DNA of 64,000 nucleotides from Petunia secreta (Eukaryota; Streptophyta; Magnoliopsida; Solanales; Solanaceae). The stretch's first letter is position 1; the number at the start of each line of letters is the position of its first letter. This document shows positions 47,901 to 57,589 of this stretch, piece by piece. Both the position numbers and the translations under genes were made by a program. The notes under the pieces were generated by a model, which searched no databases, had not been told where the DNA came from, and saw only the letters and a program-made list of their open reading frames with translations. The stretch covers positions 16,889,501 to 16,953,500 of the forward strand of contig JARKIP010000030.1 in assembly GCA_029990175.1 (NCBI GenBank), in the 5' to 3' direction.

Positions 47901-50734
47901 CTTTGATCGATTTGGGGTGTTCAATAGGTACTAGCTTGAGTTTAGGTGTCTAAATGGAAAAAATGGGCAAGTTAAGGGGCCACTTATTTATTTTTGACAA
48001 ACTTCCTTTAAATTTTAATCAAATACAAAATTTGAAGTCTGTAAAATTGAAGATTTATATCTGAAAATGCACTTGTCATATTTACTCCCTCTTTTATAAC
48101 CGAAAAATCCCCTAAGGCTAGTGATGCCAGTTTGAAACTCAAGTGGATAATGAGTCTAACCCTCTACTATCTTCCACGGGCTTTTGTCTGCGGCAGGGCT
48201 CGAATCTATGATGCGCGCTTGCCACACATCACAAATTACGCGCCTACTACTAGACAAAAGCCCCGGGACATCACATTTACTTCTTTTTTAGAAGGATAGA
48301 CAAGACTGGGAGGTAGAGTCCATCATTTCTCTTCTTTTTTCTTTTTCTTCTAATTTATGCAAGCTTACTGTAAATTGTAAAATATGAGGAGAATCCTACC
48401 CAGTGGAAAGACAAGCAGCACCTCATTATCTGAAGTCTTACTATCATTCCTTTAGCAGCACCCACGACGAGGCACACTTTCCTTTAGGAATAATTTGGAA
48501 AGATGCGAACCAAGAAAAGCGTCCTTTCATGCTTTAGAAGCTCTCCATACTGGTGACAAATTCGAGGAGAGAGTGTTAATAGATGTCTGTGCTGCAAGAG
48601 AGCTGCAGAAATACTGAACCATCTTCCATTATGACTGGTTTATTGAGATTTAGAGCCTTCTTTTTTTATTGTTATGTGGTGATCAGATGGGCTATGCCCA
48701 AGTCTGGGGAATAGAGTCCCATCTTAGCGGTATCATTTTGCTAGCCAAAGGATTAGATTTCAAGTGCTATTCTTCTGCATTTAGAAAAAGAAGACCATCT
48801 CCAATAAATTGTATGTATGTTAAGATGCTCAGGAACGTTGTTGTTTCCACATTTTGTTTTCGGCCAAGGAGAACTACCCAGCTAGTCATGATACTTTTTA
48901 GAGATTATTCTGCATTGTGACAACATCATGAAACATACTTAGAAAACCTAAAAAACAGTGAGAATGACCCTTCACTCATAAACCAGCATTTAAGTAGAAC
49001 GCAGTGAGAAGATCTCCCCTTGACTGTGCATGTGTTTTCTTGGGTGCACGACTTGAAACAAAAAGTGGGAATGGAACTAACCTCTTTTAGTAATATTTTC
49101 TACAATTCAAAACAGAGATCCAAAATATTATCAAAAACTAAACATGTTAAGGATATTAATGTCCAACGATGTCTATATCAAAAAATGTAATGTCCAATGA
49201 TGCAAATTTCTCTTTAGATTCCTATCCTTATTAACACAGTCACAAAAGGGTAGTGATTCTCTCCTTTTTCCGACCTTCCTTGTGTTTTGTATTTTCTCCT
49301 TTCCTTCCTTCTGTTATCCTTTAACCAAATAATACCATAAGTCCAGCCAAACCTTATTATTGTCTCCTGCATAATGCAAGCTCCATCGTAATTTGTCTTC
49401 TGTGTATATAGTGCAAAAAAAAACTCTTAAACTGAACGTGTCTCATCCAACAGTCTGTCTATAATCGCCCGCTTCCAAACTTCAAATAATAAGATCATTC
49501 CTTTCACCCTGTACATATGCATCCACAAGATCTACCGTGTTGCAAAATGAGTGGTAAATTTGGCTATTGCAATCAATTTTCCATTTTCTGTATCTCCTCC
49601 TAAGATCCCGGTTTTCCCCTTTTTAAGGGAGGGGAAGGTCCATTAATTAATTAATTTATTTTTTTTTTAAAAAAGCAAACAAACAAAATGTCCCCCTTCA
49701 TTGGGGGGTTGTGCGAATCTGCATTAACATAATACTGAACTGGTTTTCAAAATGAAACGAATCGCGTCTTCACATTGATATGAACATGGCTACATATTGG
49801 TCTATACTAAAGCAGACAAAAGTCAGTCTACACTCAACAAAGACAAGCTTAATACTTGCAATAGTAAATGAAAAAATAAAATCAGTGACCTCTCCACAGT
49901 GACGTGGACATGGCTACACATGGATCTAAATGTAACAGACAAAGTCAGCCAACATGCAACAAAGACAATGACTGAAAAAGCACTCATACTTTATTAGGCT
50001 TAAGAAGAAAAAGCCAAGAACTAGGGATGCAAAACGATGGCATACCTTTTTGTCCTTATTTTTACTTGAGTTATGATCCTCTTTTCTTCGCTTTCCACTC
50101 TCCTTTTTTCTGCCACAAAAAAAAAGATAAATGAAGAGTAGTTAAAAAAAATTTCATACCAAAGTAAAATAGCAGATTTAGCTGTAAAAGAAGGGAATAC
50201 AATGCTTTCAGGCTTCAGAACAAAGACTTCTATAACAAAACCACTGTCCAATATTTTTGCACTTGTCCATTTCAAAAAAATAGATATTTCAGCTCGTCTG
50301 CACACAATATTATAATATTATTCTTCACAAAGCTTACAGTTAAACTAGCGATATCATCTTTTGAGACATTGATGATTTCCTGATCAGGGAAGGCAGGACC
50401 TTCAAAACTAAAAAGGCTAAACATTTCATTTATTCATGTGCTTACAAAAATTTTGAAATATTCACCAACGGAACATTTTTTTCAACTACAGTGTTGTAAA
50501 CACGAAAGGGGTAAAAAGTATTAGCGTCCACTTGCAGAATTAGCGAATAACAGTGCAAACAAAGAAAAGATAAAAAATTTATATAGATAATGCCAGAAAA
50601 AATCACCGTTAACACAATCAATAGATATGGACAAAGAAATTCAGAAGAACCACTAATAAGTGAAATATTTGAAGCAAAACCAACATGTATCAATACATAT
50701 AGCTATACACACACACACACATACATATATACAT

Positions 50735-50809
<75 letters not shown>

Positions 50810-53800
50810 TTTGTTCAAGCACGACCAGCTGAAGCATATTGTTCTATAAAGGTACCAGAGCATGAAGGGCCATTATAATGACATACAAGTCGTCAACTAA
50901 TGGAAGCAAGAAACCTAATAGAAAGAAAGGGTACAAAAGCATATATATGAAAACAGATAACCAAAGGAGAATGAATTTTAGGAGCTAAAAGAAAATTATG
51001 TGGTAATTGACCACCGTGGTATGATATCAATCCTCTCCTCGTTATGTGACATGTGTCCTTCCTATTGGGATAGCTGCCATCGGTTCTTGCCTGCCCTTTA
51101 TAATGAAAATTCAGGCCTGACCAGGTAAAGCACTTGTACAGAAAAGAAGGGGTCCATGTATTTGTGTTCACCCCATCTAGTTAATGGGCACAACAGGGTT
51201 AACACCTACTACAAAAGAGAGAATCTACTTCAGATAACCACATCTCTGCTAGGTAAAATTTGGACTGGCCGAGAGTGCACTTTTTGGATATATAATTCAA
51301 GTCAAAAGTAGAATTGGAGAAAAAGTCATAACTTGAACACATCACATTTTACTAGGAAGGATCAAACCATGGGAACGGATTAACATGGCTACACCTTCTA
51401 TGGTCAGACCTTCCATAAAGTTCACTACGCCGGCTTCTTTAAATGGCAGTGGCTTGCAAGCCTGCCTTGTTATTAGAGAAGGGTTTGAAATACTAGCCAA
51501 CGTTTTGGATTTTGGAGTTTTCGCCAGCCTAGGTTAGGGATCAGTAGACCGAGCTTGATGCAGAACATAGCTATGCAAGTGCGAGCCTCGCTCATCAAGC
51601 TCCGCCCCCCTTACTCACCTCTATATTTATAGAAAAAACTCCTCCATTTTTAAATAAAATCACCTTTTGAAGCCGTAGCTTGCAGTGTTTTCCATCTCTC
51701 AATCCACAATAAATCCAATGTAACTTGGGGGGAAAAAGTGAACATTTTGTAGAGAAACGAAGCTTCGTGTTTGTTTTTCTTCAAACTCCCAATCCGCTTT
51801 ATGTCGCCGCTACAAACGAGGTCTCGGTTGATTTCCCCTCTTCGCTTCGAGGGATAAGAAAATCCACATATCTAAATTTTATAATTGATGAAAAGTAAGA
51901 TGGGGTCTTAGAGGATGAGCCCAAAGATTCTCACACAGTGAATGCATAAGTAGGGCTACCAAGTAGACTATTAGCTAGTCAATAATTTCTGATTTACAAT
52001 AGAACTGAAACGTAATAATAAAGTACACAAGCCAATCACATTGAGGATTTGAAAAGATTGGATTTTTTTAATGAAGTAAGTGATATCATTAAAGGCATCA
52101 AGAAGATGCCAATCTAACCGAGGATACAACATTCAAGCTTACAAAAAAAGGAGCTTGCTTGCCATTAGGCATTGCCTGCTATACTAGTACTAGAGAACTA
52201 AGGAAATGCATAAATTGATCTACATTATTTACAGGGGATAATTCGGTCCAACTGAAAAGAGTGGCACTACATCTAGCTTTTAGAAAATGACTTGGAGTTT
52301 ATTCACCATCAAAATCTTTCGTTTCTTTCTACCCATAAACACCAGAATATATATGGCGGGATCATTAACCAGATTTGCTTGATGATTTTATCAACTCTTC
52401 TTTTGCACCAGCTTTCATAGGCGTCTTTTAGCTTGAAAGACATAACCCAGTTGTGACCAAAAAGGCTATAGAACTCCAAAGATCAAAAGCAGACTGAAAT
52501 ATAAAGAAAGAAATGATAGAAAACCTTGGAAGTATACACATAGAAAACCTTGGAAGTATACACACCCTGCCCTTCTTGTTCAAAATCTTCTTCCCCACAC
52601 CCACCAACCTTAAAAACAATTATACACAAAAATACGAAACCTTGCAACGATGGAGGAAGTGAGAGATGAAAAATATCGGGAAGAAATTTTTGAGGGATTG
52701 ATCATAAAGCATTGCGAGCAGGATGACTACGTCCACATCCAACTGCAAAATTGCCCTTTTCTGAGTCCTACAAAGGACAATTTTACTCTCCGCAATCAAA
52801 ACCTTTTCAACTTCTCATTGTCGTCTGCTCTACTTTTCCATTTTCGCGCACTTGGCCCTTGTGACATCCCTTGCACATTTTCACAATAAGAACCAGATTT
52901 TCCCACGATGGTATGCTCAAATACATTTATATTCCATCACATTCCATCATCCATGTATCAACTTATTCATGAGTTTCACAATCTTTATCATATCCCCTTT
53001 AAGCGAACATGTGGTTTCTACATCCTCATTAGAAATCCTAATTCTCTTCTCCCTTTCCTCACCACCATCATTTTCACTATCATCCTCCAAATCACTTGCC
53101 GTCGTTATCGAAGATAACATGAATATCCCGGTCGCCAGTGAATATTCTAATAAAATTTTCCTTTTCCGGCTCCCGCCAACATGGAGGGGCTAGGCCCACA
53201 AGTTATTTTGATGAATCGTAGAGCAGTCCATACATGTTAGCTCTGACAACATGAAATTGCTAAATTGCGGTTTTGTTTATAGGTACGAGGACTCGCTAGA
53301 GTCCTTACAGCTCATCAGATATTCACAGCCGACCGAAATATTCATGTCGTGAAGGTTGTTATATGGGGATTTAGAAGGAGATTAGCTGCCAAAAAGTACA
53401 AAATCCCGCTAGTGAAATTAAAATCCTCCAGAAACCACCACATTTTGCAAATATCACATCTAAGAGAAAAGGCTTGAAACGCACCCAATCAAACTAACCC
53501 GAATTTATATTATTTAGGGGTTTAAAATTATGCCATACGGAACTCAAGATTGCATGTTTCTTAGTTTAATTTTATTTTTTTAATAAAACAGGGCTGTTTA
53601 ACATCTATACCTGCTATGCAATAAATTAGTTACGAGCCAGTAAATGAAAAAATCTTAAGGTCATCCATAGACAACATCTATATTACTCCAATAACTATGT
53701 GATTAAATCAGTTAAAACCAGAATTAACAAACTTACGGTCATCCATCTGCATCTCAATGCTGCATCTCGAACAGTCTTGTCTTTTAACTGCATTGCAATT

Positions 53801-55068
53801 TTAGCATACCTAGTTATGTTGCTTTCTATTGCATATCTGCAAAAGTAAAATTCCTGCCTACATTTCACAATTAATGTCAAATAGGGAATCAGATCAGAAG
53901 TTAACCATGATATAGACACAAACAATGCATAGTTGGCGTAAGTGGTGTTTTTTTAGTAATGCATGCAGCAAATTGAAGCAAAGATTGATCAACCAACAAA
54001 AAAATTGTCACTGGGGTGGAAGTCATCGTTTAGATAACCGTAACTAGGACATTCATTTTTGTAATACCTAATATTTTAAGAAAATTTCTAAACTACAAAT
54101 ATGAGGAGATGACATTTGCTCATCTACATAGAGCATAGTTATTAAATGAAATTCTATAGCTATCTCGTTATTGCTCTCCTTTTCATTAAACTTACTAAAA
54201 CAAGAGTGGAACTGAAGTGCTCGTTGTCATTATAGGTACTTTCAAATAGTGAAATGAATTACAACCTGCAAAACACAATCTACTAGAGGTGAAGACATGA
54301 ATATTTGTCAATGAAAATTAACCGACCACAACATCAAATCTAAGAATTTTACGACTTGTCTAGTTTATTCAAGAGAAACATCCAGTACATAAATTTAAGC
54401 ACAAGTTACCCTGAAACTCCTATGTTTCCACATTTCTTGCCCATTCTCCAGACAGATAAAAATGAAAATCTTTATATCTTTAAAGAATTAGATTTGGTAG
54501 AATTAAATCCCTACACCTTATAAGTAGTTTCTAACTACCGATATAGGACTTTGTAGTTTGTTCACACTCACAACATAAATTAACCAATTATATAATCCTA
54601 AAAATGACTACTAAAGCACCCAAGGGTGTGGTCTAGTTGTCAATGAAGTGGGATAGAACTCTAAGGTCTCAGGTTCAAATTCCGGTAGAGGCAAAAAAAA
54701 ATACTAGATCTTTTTTTCTATCTATACAAGCCTTGGTGGACAGGTAATGGTGGATAGAGTTACCTAGTATCTGTTGCTGGTGGGAGGTGGCAGGTATCCG
54801 GTGGAATTAGCCGAGGTGCGCGTAAGCTGGCCAGGACACCACCGTTATAAAAAAAAGACTATTAAGAAAAAGGAAGGAATAAAAATACAAACTTGACGAG
54901 AAATTCTTCGAGGAGAGACTGTTCATCGGGAGTCCAACCAACGGAAAGGCCTGGATTATGTCGTAGCGCCGCTTGTGTGGGCTCAACCACTGAGTTTTTC
55001 GGTACCGATAGCCCATTATTATTATTACTGGTGGTGGCATTATTATTATTATTATTATTGATGCTTCC

Positions 55069-55134
<66 letters not shown>

Positions 55135-55148
55135 GCACTCGCAACCAT
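35969..55148 (-). CDS. DUF3755 family protein (At3g07565-like), frame disturbed in exon 1
   Basis: Exons: 55148-54893, 53836-53737, 50102-50046, 39847-39733, 38254-38172, 36760-36705 and 36083-35969, about 260 residues if one base is restored in exon 1. Visible parts are an Asn-rich start and a SANT/Myb-like segment (GWTPDEQSLLEEF ... RYAKIAMQLKDKTVRDAALR). A basic KRRKED stretch follows, then a C-terminal helix region (GATGQLLEQNAQAL, ENVNLFTQARNNI). This fits a nuclear protein; its biochemical role is not established. The ATG at 55148 is out of frame with the rest because of a shift near 55058-55064. Exons 3 and 6 need acceptors 7 and 6 bases inside the first AG to avoid stops. Intron 3 is 10.2 kb and full of transposons. 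Confidence 0.8.
37393..37693. mobile_element. Tourist-like MITE, 301 bp, TTA target duplication
   Basis: The ends read GTGGTCGTTTGGCCAT and, in reverse, GGACCCGTTTGTCCAT. TTA flanks both sides (37390-37392, 37694-37696), as for PIF/Harbinger-derived MITEs. It lies in intron 5 of the DUF3755 gene. Confidence 0.75.
38625..38960. repeat. Two local tandem duplications in DUF3755 intron 4
   Basis: CTAATAATGAATTGGCTTTC with its next 20 bases is repeated at about 38648 and 38690. A second unit with GAACTGGCTGCAGTTT-like core is repeated at about 38820 and 38890. They appear to be simple duplications, not transposons. Confidence 0.6.
40061..40197 (-). mobile_element. Solanaceae SINE-like element with 13-bp target duplication
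   Basis: It is flanked by AAGCAGTCTAAAA at 40048-40060 and 40198-40210. On the minus strand it runs GAGAGTCTACCGGAAACAGC to a GTTGTTGTTT tail. It is the same family as 30065-30171 but longer at the 5' end, and has a run of 12 C at 40140-40151. Confidence 0.8.
41868..43800 (+). pseudogene. LINE ORF1, DUF4283-type gag-like, several stops
   Basis: The start MEDKIFFLSGDKSFEL is followed by a stop near 41960, then IDEENLRWVCSALKQA and YGRYIRIESWLADKKF, a pattern typical of plant L1 ORF1. The C-terminal DUF4283 part lies near 42300-42960 with stops at about 42474 and 42678. Such proteins bind the element RNA. The frame changes and stops show it is dead. Confidence 0.75.
43878..47166 (+). pseudogene. 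LINE ORF2: endonuclease, reverse transcriptase, zf-RVT (broken)
   Basis: The start MKLKNLSWNIQGLND is followed by a frameshift near 43960, then an endonuclease core (LCLQETK, GVYRPY). At the site normally GDFN it reads GGNFNV. RT runs from about 45130 with DFRPISLIGN, FDIEKAFDQLNW and the catalytic LLYADDTLIF near 45866-45895. A stop lies near 45706 and shifts near 45960 and 46200. zf-RVT shows CHLCQASSETVSHMFLHC near 47048-47100. The last stop is at 47164-47166. Confidence 0.88.
48115..48268 (-). mobile_element. tRNA-derived SINE in DUF3755 intron 3
   Basis: On the minus strand, box A (TTTGTCTAGTAGTAGGCG) and box B (GATTCGAGCCC) are spaced as in a tRNA-derived SINE, followed by ACAAAAGCCCGTGGAAG. 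It is a different family from the copies in the UBP5-like gene. No clear target duplication was found. Confidence 0.65.
48269..50045. other. Intron 3 sequence of the DUF3755 gene, 5' part
   Basis: This is AT-rich intron sequence without ORFs. A diverged direct duplication of about 130 bases around 49780 and 49905 shares CATGGCTACA and CAACAAAGACAA. Confidence 0.45.
50706..50809. repeat. Compound microsatellite (CA)n-(TA)n-(GA)n
   Basis: CA repeats at 50706-50720, TA repeats at about 50738-50786 and GA repeats at 50787-50809 lie in intron 2 of the DUF3755 gene. Confidence 0.95.
50810..52064. other. Intron 2 sequence of the DUF3755 gene
   Basis: There is no coding sequence. A GC-richer patch around 51560-51625 (GCGAGCCTCGCTCATC) resembles other GC-rich Solanaceae repeats. 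Nothing else is recognised. Confidence 0.4.
52065..52620 (-). mobile_element. 5'-truncated LINE fragment in DUF3755 intron 2
   Basis: The minus strand encodes a LINE ORF2 tail (IIKQIWLMIPPYIFWCLW, then ERNERF). It ends GCATCTTCTTGATGCC and TTACTTCATTAAAAAAA, matching the 3' end of the LINE at 47470-47544. The 5' truncation point is near 52620 but not exact. A 24-bp direct duplication (AAAACCTTGGAAGTATACAC) is at about 52522-52565. Confidence 0.7.
52621..53736. other. Unassigned stretch in DUF3755 intron 2
   Basis: The plus strand has ORFs of 79 and 113 codons (52650-52889, 52852-53193), but neither shows a domain I recognise. They could be remains of a transposon. The rest is AT-rich intron. 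Confidence 0.35.
54617..54855 (+). mobile_element. tRNA-derived SINE (family 2, copy 3) in DUF3755 intron 1
   Basis: Box A (TGGTCTAGTTGTCAATG) and box B (GGTTCAAATTCC) are followed by GGTGGGAGGTGGCAGGTAT and the end ACACCACCGTTATAAAAAAA. It matches the two copies in UBP5-like intron 1. Flanks GACTACTAA and GACTATTAA suggest an imperfect target duplication. Confidence 0.8.
55017..55133 (-). repeat. (AAT)n microsatellite coding for poly-Asn in exon 1
   Basis: On the coding strand, an AAT run from 55133 to 55071 gives Asn codons in frame with the ATG at 55148. After AAGGAAGCATC a second run (55059-55038) and a third (55024-55015) are read in a different frame. The tract is the site of the frame disturbance. 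Confidence 0.9.
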
Positions 55149-56224
55149 CTAAATTCTCAATTAGCAAACTGAATTTTGAGTAATTTGGAATCAGGGGAGC
55201 TGAAAGAGAACGCGAGAGAGGAGAAAGAGAGAGAGGAGACGAGAAAATGTGTATGGAACTGTGTTAAAAAGGATTTTGGGTACTAATTGACTTGGATAAA
55301 AGGGGTATCTTTTCTGATTAGATAGTAACTAGTTATTTATAATAATACAATAAAGTCTCTTCTGCTAAAATGCAACAAAAAATATGATAGGATTGTTATT
55401 TTGTCTAAATTTATATTATATGTTTTTACTCTTGGATTTGCTCACGAGGGCCGCGATATTTTAGTATTAATATTTTCTCTTTGGGACTTTTTGCACATGG
55501 GTCCTTCGTTTATTAGTAAATTAATGATGGTAGACCTTATAAATTTCAACCAAAACCTGCTTAAAATAGTTCAAATGTGCGTACTTTTGATCTATACATA
55601 CAAGTGATTAATTATTAACTGACTTCATATATTCTTATTGTAAAGGTCAAATAGATAAGTAGACGCATAAAACTATTACATTGTCAATGAAATTGACTAT
55701 TTAGATACCTTTAATCATCAATTGTGTTTCTTTTATACATATATTTGTCAAACCATGTATGTGAAGTAAGCTCGTCGCTGACATGTCAAATGAACCAATC
55801 ACATATTGATACTTGCTGCTTAAAATAAAAATATGCCATCCATAATTAAAAATATAAACATAACCTATATCACACCATCACCAAGCACCCTTATGCTACG
55901 TATATACCATAAACTAATCGTTTGGTACATACGAGGCACGTTTCTCTCATATTACCAGTACAATTTTTCTAAAAAAAAAAACTATAGCTAGGAAGCCTAT
56001 TATTTTAGATTTTAAAAATAATTTAGGCAATTTTTCTAAAATAGGAATAATTACGAGAAATTATAACTGAACGTGCGAATTTCATAAAATGACCATAACT
56101 TGTGAATGTCTTAAAAAATAACCTAAGTGTCGTGCGTGCAAAGTAATGATTTTGGATAGGGGTGAGTGTATGGTAATTGTGTGGTTATTAGTGCAATTTT
56201 GTCAGAATAATGGCTATTAAATCA
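55149..56224. other. Upstream region of the DUF3755 gene
   Basis: On the coding strand, a CT-rich block at 55205-55245 (GA-rich on plus) lies 60-100 bases upstream of the ATG, as in many plant core promoters. No sure TATA box is seen. The rest is AT-rich, with possible old LTR sequence from about 56000. Confidence 0.4.
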
Positions 56225-56249
56225 GGAGGGACAAAATTTGGTGTCAACA
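56225..56249 (-). repeat. Fossil start of an Ogre/Tat-type LTR
   Basis: On the minus strand, TGTTGACACCAAATTTTGTC and CCTCC match the start of the solo LTR at 7503 at 24 of 25 bases, then similarity is lost. It abuts integrase-coding sequence. Confidence 0.45.
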
Positions 56250-57443
56250 ATTATTATTGGGATGAGCCCTATCGCTTTAGGGTATGTGCTGATGGCATGA
56301 TCTGGAGATGTATTTTTGAGTCCGAAAAAAGAAGCAATATTGGAAGGATGCCACTCTTCTCCTTATGCAGGCCATCATGGTGGAGTAAGGACGGTGGCGA
56401 AAGTCTTGGAGTGTGATTTCTTTTGGCCTACTTAGCACAAAGATGCTCATGCATGGATGAAGAATTGTGACCAATGTCAACGGATTGGTACAATCTAAAG
56501 GAAGTATGAGATGTCACTCAATTCCATTGTTAAAATGGAGTTGTTCGGTGTGTGGGGGATCGACTTTATGGGCCCATTTGTGAGTTCTTATGGAAACAGT
56601 ACATCTTGATAGCAGTGGACTACGTCTCAAAGTGGGTGGAAGTGGTTGCGTTCCCTAACAATGAAGCCAAGAGTGTGGTGGCTATCTTGAAAAAGAACAT
56701 TTTTTCGATGTTTGGACTCCACGTGCCATTATAAGCGTTGAAGGAACTCATTTTTGCAACTGAGCTTTTTCAAATCTCCTAAAAAAGTATGGAGTGAGAC
56801 ACAAAGTTGCAACGCCCTACCATCCGCAAACAAGTGGACAAGTTGAGGTCTCCAATCATGAGATAAGAAGCATTCTTGCTAAGACAGTTAATGCTCACCG
56901 AACAGATTGGACAAGGAAACTTGATGATGCCTTGTGGGCATGCTGGACCACTTATAAAAATTCAATTGGGATGTCTCCATTCAAGTTGGTGTTTTTTTAA
57001 AGGCATGTCATTTGCTGGTGGAGTTGGAGCACAAAACCCTATAGGCATTAAAAAGGTTGAATATGGATTGGGACAAGGTCGCTAATGCACGGGTCTCTCA
57101 CTTGAATGAATTTGATGAATTTCGGTACTTGGCAGATAATAATGCAATGTTGTACAAGGAAAGGATAAAGATGTTGCATGTTTCAAAGATTTAAAATCGA
57201 AACTTCAAAGTGGGAGACTCGGTCTTGCTTTTTGATTCAACTTTGAAGTTGTTCAACGAGAAACATAGATCAAAGTGGACGGGTCCATTAAAGGTAGTTG
57301 GTGTTACGCCTTATGGATCAATGGTTTTGGAGTCCAAAGATGAAGGAAGAAGTTTTCTGGTGAATGGGCAAAGAGTGAAGGATTATTTGGGGTGTTATGC
57401 TGAGGTTGGTGAGGTGTCATGTATCTACCTCAATGATTGTTGA
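56250..57443 (+). pseudogene. Athila/Tat-like integrase remnant
   Basis: NYYWDEPYRFRVCADGMIWR opens an integrase. The zinc-finger C-x2-C part (NCDQCQRIG) follows near 56465, then a core with [32 protein letters not shown] and [18 protein letters not shown]. The C-terminal part is GDSVLLFDSTLKLF, KWTGPLKVVGV and NGQRVKDYLG, ending at 57443. Stops and frameshifts are frequent (e.g. near 56500, 56735, 56998, 57085). It belongs to a Ty3/gypsy element of the Athila/Tat branch; upstream RT and gag are missing here. Confidence 0.8.
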
Positions 57444-57589
57444 AGGATGAATTAACACCATCATGCCTCGACATTAAATCAGGTGCTTCTTGGGAGACAA
57501 CCCAAGTTTTCAGTCTAATTAGCTGTTGCATATGCATATATTAAGATTCGAGCAAGGATAGATGAAAGAGGAAAAAGTTAAAAAAAAGC

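Larger units (their letters stand above)
41429..47998. mobile_element. Long TIR element in DUF3755 intron 3, split by a LINE
   Basis: The left end (GACAAAATACATGAGCAGCT, then CCTTAACTTGCCC and CCATTTAGACACCCAAACT) and the right end in reverse (GTCAAAAATAAATAAGTGGC, then CCTTAACTTGCCC and CCATTTAGACACCTAAACT) form inverted repeats of about 150 bp. Without the LINE it is about 1 kb, a MULE-like or similar non-autonomous element. The target duplication is not clear. Confidence 0.6.

Noticed and set aside
41421..48007. Target duplication of the TIR element around the LINE
   Set aside because: AGTTTTAA on the left and AAACTTCC on the right do not match.
50590..50878. ORFs across the CA/TA/GA microsatellite
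   Set aside because: They are low-complexity translation of simple repeats.
54893..55183. Plus-strand ORF with poly-Tyr and poly-Leu
   Set aside because: It is the antisense of the (AAT)n tract and exon 1 of the DUF3755 gene.
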